This document shows, piece by piece, positions 1 through 6,131 of a stretch of DNA of 10,224 nt (the first letter of the stretch is position 1; each line of letters opens with the position of its first letter). The stretch is from Schleiferiaceae bacterium (GTDB taxonomy: Bacteria; Bacteroidota; Bacteroidia; Flavobacteriales; Schleiferiaceae): the NCBI GenBank assembly GCA_025210575.1, contig JAOARK010000087.1:1-10224 (forward strand), in the 5' to 3' direction. The translations under genes were made by a program, and so were the position numbers. The notes beneath the pieces are model-generated. The model was not told the DNA's origin, ran no database searches, and worked only from the letters and a program-made list of their open reading frames with translations.

Positions 1-2
1 CC

Positions 3-875
3 CCTAAAGAATTACATCCAGCTTTCTACGGCTGTTTCGATTGGCATTCTGCTGTTCATGGACATTGGTCGTTGGTGAAATTGTTAAAAGAATTTCCTGA
101 GTTAGACCGCGCTGAAGAAGCCAGGAGAAGCTTGAATAACAGCATTACTGCTGAAAAAATAGCCCAAGAAGTAGCTTACTTTAACCGGATAACCGAAAAA
201 ACATTTGAGCGCACTTACGGTTGGGCGTGGTTGCTTAAGCTGGCAGAGGAATTGCACACATGGGATGATCCTTCTGCAAAGCAGCTGGAAGCAAATTTGC
301 AGCCTTTAACCGATCTCATAGTTCGGAAGTATTTAGATTACCTGCCCAAATTGCATTACCCTATTAGAGTGGGAACACACAGTAATACTGCCTTTGGTTT
401 GTCCTTTGCATATGACTATGCCGTTACTTTGGGTAATGATTCCTTGAGAAACCTTATTCGCTCAAGGGCCATGGATTTCTATATAGAAGATATGGGCTGT
501 CCATTGACTTGGGAGCCGAGCGGTTACGATTTTTTATCTCCTTGTCTTGAAGAAATAGATATCATGAGAAGGGTTTTAACTCCAGAAGAATTTAAACCTT
601 GGGTAGATAAATTCATTCCAAACTTAGAAGAGTTTACCATGGAGCCAGGTGTAGTAAGCGACAGAAGTGATGGACATTTAGTGCACTTAGATGGAGTTAA
701 CTTTAGCCGAGCTTGGTGCCTATATGGACTTGCAGAACAATATCCGGAATACCAAAGTTTAATAGCTGTGGCCAATAACCATTTAAATTATTCTTACCCC
801 AATTTAGTGGGTGATGATTATGAGGGTGGGCACTGGTTAGCCAGTTTTGCTATCATGGCTTTATATGCAAACTAG
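3..875 (+). CDS. DUF2891 family protein (5'-truncated by the window edge)
   Basis: The reading frame is open from the first bases of the window, so the true start lies upstream and 290 C-terminal residues are visible. Fragment residues 5-22 read HPAFYGCFDWHSAVHGHW, which I recognise as the signature of the DUF2891 family. A second conserved patch, RVGTHSNTAFGL, follows at about residues 122-133. The fragment is rich in Trp, His and Tyr and largely helical in character, with no membrane segment in the visible part. Family members are usually roughly 330-380 residues (from memory), so some 40-90 residues are probably missing. The biochemical role of the family is unknown to me. The fold may be an alpha/alpha barrel, as in carbohydrate-active proteins, but that is a guess. 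A TTG at 72 could be taken for a start, but the conserved motif lies upstream of it, so it is internal. The next gene follows after 1 bp. Confidence 0.85.
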   Translation, partial: PKELHPAFYGCFDWHSAVHGHWSLVKLLKEFPELDRAEEARRSLNNSITAEKIAQEVAYFNRITEKTFERTYGWAWLLKLAEELHTWDDPSAKQLEANLQPLTDLIVRKYLDYLPKLHYPIRVGTHSNTAFGLSFAYDYAVTLGNDSLRNLIRSRAMDFYIEDMGCPLTWEPSGYDFLSPCLEEIDIMRRVLTPEEFKPWVDKFIPNLEEFTMEPGVVSDRSDGHLVHLDGVNFSRAWCLYGLAEQYPEYQSLIAVANNHLNYSYPNLVGDDYEGGHWLASFAIMALYAN

Positions 876-876
876 T

Positions 877-1398
877 ATGGAAAGAGCATATTATGTCTAT
901 TGGTCGTTAGACGATGCGGCAGGAAACACATTTGGTTTAACAGAGGCGACAGGGTTTCTGACACTGTCTTTAGCTTTACTTTTCCTGTTTCTCTATTTAA
1001 AGAGAAATAAGATTACTTACGATCGAAAAAATGAACTGATGGTTTTAACGTTGGGAGGAGCCTTAATATCAGGACTTCTTTTTGGATTCTCTTTGGGTGA
1101 TACTTCCGAAAAAAAAGATCGGTATGCGTTCATGAAGGAACATGATTTACTCGATTCCGTTGAAGGTGTAATTGCCAATTTTAAAATAGATTGTAGAGAA
1201 ACGCGAGGTGGGAGGAGGTGTACAGAAAGCTTTGATGTTGGTGATACCCATTTTTACTATAGTGATTACCCCATAGTTGGGGTATATGGTTTTGATAGAA
1301 CTCATCAAAATGGTGGGATTCTCAACAATGGCATGTATGCCAGAATATTGTTCATTAAAGAGAACAACAGAATGGTTAAGATAGAATTAGAAAAATGA
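877..1398 (+). CDS. small membrane protein with two TM helices and a C-terminal soluble domain
   Basis: I do not assign a function. The 173-residue product has two hydrophobic helices at about residues 26-42 and 54-73, joined by a short Lys/Arg-rich loop, so the loop is probably cytoplasmic and the rest faces the periplasm. The C-terminal part (about 93-173) contains two cysteines, C106 and C115, that could form a disulfide. It also has a pattern (YSDYPIVGVYGFD, then NGG and an alternating hydrophobic strand ending in KIELE) that I have seen in small hypothetical proteins of many Gram-negative bacteria; it reads like a compact beta domain. The ATG at 877 was chosen because it follows the upstream stop by 1 bp. 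An in-frame ATG at 847 would add ten residues and overlap the DUF2891 gene by 29 bp. No convincing Shine-Dalgarno sequence is seen for either, which is normal in Bacteroidota. The stop overlaps the next start. Confidence 0.75.
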   Translation: MERAYYVYWSLDDAAGNTFGLTEATGFLTLSLALLFLFLYLKRNKITYDRKNELMVLTLGGALISGLLFGFSLGDTSEKKDRYAFMKEHDLLDSVEGVIANFKIDCRETRGGRRCTESFDVGDTHFYYSDYPIVGVYGFDRTHQNGGILNNGMYARILFIKENNRMVKIELEK

Positions 1399-2075
1399 AA
1401 ACAAGACATCAGCCATTATTAAATACCAAGGATTTAGATGCAACTCAGATTGAAGAAGCTTTGAACAAGGGAGGCCGGTTTGTCATGTACAAGTACCAGA
1501 TCTCATTCATTGCAAATTCCCTTTCGCGATTTTCTCCAGCGATTTTATATTTCCATGAAGATGAGTTGATCAAGCTCAGACGCAAATACAATCTCCGCAC
1601 GCTGTTATTTGGGCCATGGGTTTTTCCATATGGTCCCGTGTTTGTTTATGATGCGCTCAAATTCAATAATAAGGGAGGGATGGATGTTACCGAAGACATC
1701 AGAATTAACCTTGAACATTACCAAAAAGAAGAACAAACGGTTGAAATCGTGAATATTCACACCCAGTTCAACCCCTGGCCAAAGGCTCATTTTAAAGAAT
1801 TAAAAAAAGCGCTTTTTGATTATTGCATCCAAACCGAAGGTGTACTAGAGGTATATGCAGGAATCTATTTAAACGTAGATGAATACACCGAGCCTCCTTA
1901 TTGGATTGGGATCAATACCACAGATGATTTTGAGTATGCTGAAGAAACTTTTCTAGAGCTCGTATACAAAAGATTCCGTAGTCATGCAGGAATAGATGTT
2001 TTTCACAAAAATGAAAACCCTGAACTCTTTGAGAAAATTGCAGAGCAAGGACAGCCTTTGGTAAAGAAAATCTAG
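1395..2075 (+). CDS. hypothetical protein with a GGRFV-type N-terminal module and a possible SseB-like C-terminal domain
   Basis: The function is not known. The 226-residue protein starts with an ATG overlapping the preceding stop as ATGA, so translational coupling with the membrane protein before it is likely. Residues 26-102 run from GGRFVMYKYQISF through a hydrophobic Gly/Pro/Trp-rich stretch (about 68-88) to GGMDVTEDI. This matches my memory of a widespread uncharacterised module (GGxFVxYQYCIS ... WGxPWGP ... GGKDVT) that appears to be membrane-associated. Residues 125-226 look separate: an amphipathic helix, then strands including YAGIYLNVDEY and PPYWIGINT, an acidic helix, and an ending in PLVKK. 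This layout resembles the C-terminal domain of SseB (enhanced serine sensitivity) proteins, but the match is by eye and weak. There is no signal peptide. The stop codon shares CTAG with the convergent gene's stop. Confidence 0.75.
   Translation: MKTRHQPLLNTKDLDATQIEEALNKGGRFVMYKYQISFIANSLSRFSPAILYFHEDELIKLRRKYNLRTLLFGPWVFPYGPVFVYDALKFNNKGGMDVTEDIRINLEHYQKEEQTVEIVNIHTQFNPWPKAHFKELKKALFDYCIQTEGVLEVYAGIYLNVDEYTEPPYWIGINTTDDFEYAEETFLELVYKRFRSHAGIDVFHKNENPELFEKIAEQGQPLVKKI
2072..2075. other. CTAG shared by two convergent stop codons
   Basis: The + strand gene ends in TAG at 2073-2075 and the - strand gene ends in TAG read from 2074 to 2072. The two stops therefore overlap within one CTAG. There is no room for an intrinsic terminator between the genes, so each transcript must end inside the opposite coding region or rely on Rho. 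Confidence 0.9.
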
Positions 2076-2599
2076 AAGTTCAATTTTAGATTTAATCCGT
2101 CTGAACTTAATTGTAATCTTTTTGGAGAAGTCCATAAAGTGATGATTCCTCCAATGCTCAGTGCAGTTCCACCTACCATCAATGCGGTACCTACTTCTTC
2201 AGTGCCATCATTAGAAAAGAGGATGGCTCCAAAGACCAAAGCTCCTATTCCAGCGGCTTGCAATGTATAACCTGATTTTTCCGCTCGTCTATAGGCTTCT
2301 ACATGTTTTCTAAGCTCTACATCTTCGAAGTAATAAGATTTGGAGTAATTGTCGTCTTGAAACTCAGTGGGTGAAACTTGAATTTTTTCAGGTGTATTTT
2401 TTCCGTTATCAATGTCAGATCCTGAGATAATCACAACGCCAAATGAGCTTTCAATTTTTACGGAGCCATCATCGTAATTCTTAAGTATTTCACCAACTAA
2501 TACCGAACCATCTTTTAAATAGATCGTGTCTTGATCTAATTCTTGACCGTAGCTGAAAATGCTCATCAATATGAATAGCAAAAGAATTCCCCTTTTCAT
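2072..2599 (-). CDS. small exported/membrane protein of unknown function
   Basis: I do not recognise a characterised family. The 175-residue product begins with a good signal peptide (about residues 1-18, MKRGILLLFILMSIFSYG) that may be cut before Q19. Residues 24-64 carry a D-I-x-LKDGS-x-L-x-G-E-I motif followed by alternating hydrophobic strands. This is a small beta-barrel-like pattern often seen in secreted Bacteroidetes proteins. A charged, probably helical stretch (about 91-109) leads to two Gly/Ala-rich hydrophobic helices at about 112-129 and 137-156, separated by DGTEE. These could anchor the protein in the inner membrane with the N-terminal domain in the periplasm. The gene lies 71 bp downstream of the mscS-like gene on the same strand, so it might be co-transcribed, though a weak promoter of its own may exist. 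It converges with the gene ending at 2075. Confidence 0.75.
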   Translation of the reverse strand: MKRGILLLFILMSIFSYGQELDQDTIYLKDGSVLVGEILKNYDDGSVKIESSFGVVIISGSDIDNGKNTPEKIQVSPTEFQDDNYSKSYYFEDVELRKHVEAYRRAEKSGYTLQAAGIGALVFGAILFSNDGTEEVGTALMVGGTALSIGGIITLWTSPKRLQLSSDGLNLKLNF

Positions 2600-2622
2600 G
2601 AATAACTTGTTTATTGAAAGGA

Positions 2623-2630
2623 CAATGATA
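2623..2630 (-). promoter_or_regulatory. candidate -7 element for the 2072-2599 gene
   Basis: Read on the - strand this is TATCATTG, a 7/8 match to the Bacteroidota -7 consensus TAnnTTTG. It lies about 23 bp upstream of the ATG. The upstream -33 position holds only TTTC at about 18 bp spacing, so the match is weak and read-through from the mscS-like gene is equally possible. Confidence 0.25.
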
Positions 2631-2670
2631 GCATGTCAAAAGCAGATAGAAAGAAATTGTAGTTTAAATT

Positions 2671-5139
2671 TTAGTCCTCAGAATTTTCTGGTTTTGAGAG
2701 CTTTGGAATATTCGTTTTAGTTAGAGCTTCCAAGTCTTCTTTTTTAAAGTTAACATCTCTTTGCGGGAACGGAATGGTTATACCCTCTTGATCAAAGCGA
2801 TCATAAATTTCGATGGACACCGCACTTTTTGACAAGATGCCATATTCTACTGGAACCCAGAAAAGGAGCCTAAAGTTTAGCGAGCTATCTCCAAATTCGT
2901 CAAAAAGAGCCAAAGGTTCAGGTTCCTTTAAGGTGTGCTCGTAGTTTGTGGCTACATCGTTAATAATATCAACCACTTGTTTCATGGAAGACCCATAGGC
3001 AGTGCCTACTTTAATTTCAATGCGCTTTACATTATCACTTAATGTCCAATTGATTACTTCATTTGAGATTAAGTTGCTGTTTGGAACAACAACTTCCGCA
3101 CCGTTAAAGGTTCTTATGTTAGAAGATCGCACTCCTATTTTTCTCACATGACCTAAAAGTGGACCTACTTCAACAACATCATCAGTTTGAATTGGGCGTT
3201 CAAAAATGAGAATCAACCCTGAGATAAAGTTTGAAATAATGTTTTGTAAACCAAATCCAATACCCAAACCTAAAGCACCTGCCATTAGATTGAACTGGCT
3301 AAGATCAACGCCTAAATAAGAGAGAGCAATAATCAGCGCAAATGCAATTATAAAGTATCGAACAACTACTGAGATTATTGCGGGAACACCTTTAGGGAGT
3401 TTCATGAAATCGAGCGCACCACCATCAACAAATTTTGCAATGATGGAGGTGATAAGATAAGAGCCAACCAAAATGCCAAAGAATGTGAAAATGCTTCCCC
3501 AAGTAAAAGTAATGAGGCCAGCATCCACTGGTTCGTTTAGAGCTTCATTCAGCCATTCGGCCATGATATCGTAAACATCTATGATGTATAAGAAATACAA
3601 GGCGAAAAAGACGTAACCAAAAAAGCTGACTATACTGAGAATGCGCTTTTCGGTTAAATAGCGGTTTTCATAAGGACCCGGTTTATTCCGTTTATAATAG
3701 ATCTGCAAGGTTCCTGATGTAAACCCATTAAGAACGATGAGCAAAGCATAAAGAACAACAACTAAAGTTCCTCCTTGAATCATCATTTTCAAACACAAGT
3801 CGGTAAAATTGGTATACCCCAATATGTTCGACACTAACGCTCCTGCTAAAACAGCATAGTCAAAAGGGACAGCCTTTATCAGAAATGTGGACAACTTATT
3901 TACATCCAAGCGAACAGTTCTCCTTAATGGTCGGGTGAACTTGTATAAGACGAAAATGGCAAACAAGGTCTCTATAAAAAGATAGGCTCTATAAAAGCTA
4001 GATGAATACCACACATACGATTTGATAGTATTCATTATAAAAAGAACAATAACGAAATAGGTAATCCCTTTAAACCTGGGATGAATACTTGTCCGTACTA
4101 AAGGGATGGCTGAAAGAAGGCTAAACAGCAATAAAGATTCTTGCAATAGGTTGGGAGTATGCGCAAAGAAAACAATAGAGATGATGGTGCTTATAAATAC
4201 AATTGTGGTAATAAAGTTATCTGTAATTACCTTTTTCGCTCTGGATGCTTTTAGGTCAATCTCTTTATTGGGTTGATCCTGTACTACTTTTTTTATGCGC
4301 CATAGCCAAGCAATTACCAATAAAATGAGAATCACAAGGGTCAAGAATTCGTTTTCAGGACTAACAATGTAATTCAAAACTCCTTTGATATTTCCTTGAA
4401 AAGAAAGCCAAGCATCAAAATTTTTGTCTTTCGGTTTTACAGGTTCATCACTTAAATGCCATAAAGGGAAATGGCGTCTATGCGCGATGGAAAATTCTTT
4501 GGATTGTTTCCAGATGCTGAGGTCTTCAATAACAGCGTCAATTTTTTCCCTTAAAATGAGGATGTCAATTTCACGCTCCAGAAGCTCATTGTTTTGGTTA
4601 TTCACCTTTTTAATGAGAAGGCGTATGCTGCTTTGAGTTTCGGAGATTAGGTTAATGACTTGATTTGGTGCTTCTTTTTCTTTAGCATTTTCTAAAGTGA
4701 GCTGCCATTGTTTTCTTTGAAAATCTAATTCTTGAAGCCAAAGTGTATTCTTCTCTGTAAAGCTCACCAAAGTCTGTTGCAATGATTGCAAATAAGCATT
4801 ATGACTTTGCCATTTGTTTACAAGGTTTAGCACTTTTTGTTTGTTGGGATGAGATTTTTTGAAGTTTTCGTAAGAGGCAATTTGCTCATCTATGTATTCT
4901 TCAAAATTTGGAACAAGAGTGTCAATCTCCTTCACATTGGCATTGAGCTCTGTTCTTTTGTCAATGTTTTTAATCCGCTGGTTCATTAATTCAATTCTCG
5001 AGTTCACTTCAGTTAATTGAATTGCAGATGGTGCCTCTGTTACTGCGCTATCGCCAATGCTAATTTGCCCTAAGAACAATAGGGGAGTTATAAAAAATAA
5101 CAGAATGAATGAAAACCGCTGAGTAAAGAGTTGAAGCAT
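2671..5139 (-). CDS. MscS-family mechanosensitive ion channel (large, MscK/MscM-like architecture)
   Basis: This 822-residue protein is predicted to be a tension-gated inner-membrane channel that releases solutes on hypo-osmotic shock. It opens with a signal peptide (about residues 1-25). A Gln/Lys/Glu-rich, probably coiled-coil periplasmic region follows at about 38-220. From about 263 to 610 there are roughly ten hydrophobic helices. The pore helix and its flank (about 613-648) contain MAGALGLGIGFGLQNIISNF, the Gly/Ala-packed TM3 of MscS, followed by the beta domain (about 648-700, with VVPNSNLIS and VINWT) and the alpha/beta C-terminal domain ending in the typical IPFPQRDV (789-796). MscS itself is about 290 residues. 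The additional helices and the long periplasmic part resemble E. coli MscK and MscM, although no clear sequence kinship of the N-terminal half can be claimed. The ATG at 5139 directly precedes the signal peptide. The gene diverges from the glycosyltransferase gene at 5259. I found no strong promoter for it. Confidence 0.95.
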   Translation of the reverse strand: MLQLFTQRFSFILLFFITPLLFLGQISIGDSAVTEAPSAIQLTEVNSRIELMNQRIKNIDKRTELNANVKEIDTLVPNFEEYIDEQIASYENFKKSHPNKQKVLNLVNKWQSHNAYLQSLQQTLVSFTEKNTLWLQELDFQRKQWQLTLENAKEKEAPNQVINLISETQSSIRLLIKKVNNQNNELLEREIDILILREKIDAVIEDLSIWKQSKEFSIAHRRHFPLWHLSDEPVKPKDKNFDAWLSFQGNIKGVLNYIVSPENEFLTLVILILLVIAWLWRIKKVVQDQPNKEIDLKASRAKKVITDNFITTIVFISTIISIVFFAHTPNLLQESLLLFSLLSAIPLVRTSIHPRFKGITYFVIVLFIMNTIKSYVWYSSSFYRAYLFIETLFAIFVLYKFTRPLRRTVRLDVNKLSTFLIKAVPFDYAVLAGALVSNILGYTNFTDLCLKMMIQGGTLVVVLYALLIVLNGFTSGTLQIYYKRNKPGPYENRYLTEKRILSIVSFFGYVFFALYFLYIIDVYDIMAEWLNEALNEPVDAGLITFTWGSIFTFFGILVGSYLITSIIAKFVDGGALDFMKLPKGVPAIISVVVRYFIIAFALIIALSYLGVDLSQFNLMAGALGLGIGFGLQNIISNFISGLILIFERPIQTDDVVEVGPLLGHVRKIGVRSSNIRTFNGAEVVVPNSNLISNEVINWTLSDNVKRIEIKVGTAYGSSMKQVVDIINDVATNYEHTLKEPEPLALFDEFGDSSLNFRLLFWVPVEYGILSKSAVSIEIYDRFDQEGITIPFPQRDVNFKKEDLEALTKTNIPKLSKPENSED

Positions 5140-5195
5140 AAAAGCAGATTAGTACCTACGAATATAGTTTTTCAAAATATTATCTGGGGCAGTGC

Positions 5196-5229
5196 GTTGA
5201 AAGTTGACCTTTTATTTGCAGTACTTTTG
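5196..5229 (+). promoter_or_regulatory. candidate Bacteroidota promoter of the glycosyltransferase gene
   Basis: TACTTTTG at 5222-5229 fits the -7 consensus TAnnTTTG exactly. A GTTG at 5196-5199 can serve as the -33 element with a spacing of 22 bp, slightly longer than the usual 19-21. The expected transcript start near 5236 leaves a leader of about 23 nt before the ATG at 5259. Confidence 0.4.
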
Positions 5230-5258
5230 AGCCAAATAAAACAACAATTTTCAAGGGT

Positions 5259-6131
5259 ATGATATTCATGTATATGGTTTTCGGTGAACAGCTGATCAAT
5301 CATACACAAGCGAACTTCTCAATTCTCACAGCACTTAAACAGTCTAGTGTAAGCAAGGTATGTGTTGTAACGGATGTGCCAAATCTTTATGCCGCATTGG
5401 CCAAGGATGAAAGAGTAGATGTTTTTTCAGTAGAATCTGAAACCATTCAATCTTGGATGGGAAAACACAAATTAGTTTACCGAACAAAGATGAAGGCATT
5501 TCAACTTGTTGCTGAGAAGTACCCTAATACATCTATTGTTTATCTAGATTCTGACACATTTGTTTTTGGTGACTTGAAAGAAATGAATGAAGACTTGGAC
5601 AACAATATTTCTTTTATGCATCTACCAGAAGGAAAACTTTCAGAAATGAGTGCAAAAACCATGAAGGTTATGTGGAAAGAGTCTAAAGGAAAAGAAGTTG
5701 GAGGTATTGTTGTAAACCAAGATCACAAGATGTGGAATGCGGGTGTTATTGGTATACCTGGAAAAAGATTGGTTGAGACCGTTGACCTAGCTTTAAACGT
5801 TTGTGACGAATTATGCGAGCTGAATAGCAGGATTCGATTGGTAGAGCAATTCAGTTATTCTTTGGTGCTTACTGAATCAGGAGAGCTCAGAAATTGTGAT
5901 CAATGGCTTGGTCATTATTGGGGCAATAAGCCGGGTTGGGATGAATTTATATTGGCTTTTTTCGCTAAGTCTCAAATCATGGGATATCAATTGAGTGATC
6001 AGTTGGAAAACATAAATGAGGAAGTTCTAAGATCTATTCCAGTGCATGTAAAACGGTCAAGCACAAAATCAAAATTAAATAAGCGTCTTGATAAGACATT
6101 TAAAGATAAACCTACCTACTTAAAAGTCTAG
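5259..6131 (+). CDS. putative GT-A-fold glycosyltransferase (GT8-like)
   Basis: The 290-residue protein probably transfers a sugar from a nucleotide-sugar donor; neither donor nor acceptor can be told from the sequence. It has the order of motifs expected of the GT8-type GT-A fold. An N-terminal strand and helix (about 3-28) is followed by a Rossmann-like second strand (CVVTDVPN, 35-42). Then comes YRTKMKAFQL (74-83), the helix preceding the DxD strand, and IVYLDSDTF (93-101) with the metal-binding D97-x-D99. MWNAGVIGIP (158-167) matches the conserved N-A-G strand, and EQFSYSLVL (196-204) and HYWGNKPGW (219-227) follow. No signal peptide or membrane helix is present, so it should act in the cytoplasm or at the inner membrane face. 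Met4 (5268) or Met6 are alternative starts; an AAGGG at 5253-5257 is better spaced for 5268. No other sugar-pathway genes are nearby. Its stop shares CTAG with that of topB. Confidence 0.75.
   Translation: MIFMYMVFGEQLINHTQANFSILTALKQSSVSKVCVVTDVPNLYAALAKDERVDVFSVESETIQSWMGKHKLVYRTKMKAFQLVAEKYPNTSIVYLDSDTFVFGDLKEMNEDLDNNISFMHLPEGKLSEMSAKTMKVMWKESKGKEVGGIVVNQDHKMWNAGVIGIPGKRLVETVDLALNVCDELCELNSRIRLVEQFSYSLVLTESGELRNCDQWLGHYWGNKPGWDEFILAFFAKSQIMGYQLSDQLENINEEVLRSIPVHVKRSSTKSKLNKRLDKTFKDKPTYLKV
6128..6131. other. CTAG shared by two convergent stop codons
   Basis: The glycosyltransferase gene ends in TAG at 6129-6131 and topB ends in TAG read from 6130 to 6128. The stops interlock in one CTAG exactly as at 2072-2075, again leaving no space for an intergenic terminator. 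Confidence 0.9.

Noticed and set aside
524..775. Open frame on the - strand inside the DUF2891 gene
   Set aside because: It lies wholly antisense to a frame with clear family motifs and its translation shows no domain-like pattern.
847..876. Upstream in-frame ATG that would extend the small membrane protein by ten residues
   Set aside because: It would overlap the DUF2891 gene by 29 bp and adds no recognisable feature. The ATG at 877, 1 bp after the stop, is the simpler choice, though not proven.
2600..2670. Possible intrinsic terminator between the MscS-like gene and the small exported protein gene
   Set aside because: No GC-rich hairpin followed by a T run can be drawn on either strand.
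4424..4636. Open + strand frame opposite the N-terminal part of the channel gene
   Set aside because: The translation is low-complexity, Ser/Arg/Leu-rich and shows no motif; the opposite strand encodes the MscS-family protein.
5140..5215. Promoter for the MscS-like gene (TATTTTG and TATATTCG on the - strand)
   Set aside because: Neither matches TAnnTTTG fully and no -33 TTTG stands at a proper distance, so no site is annotated.
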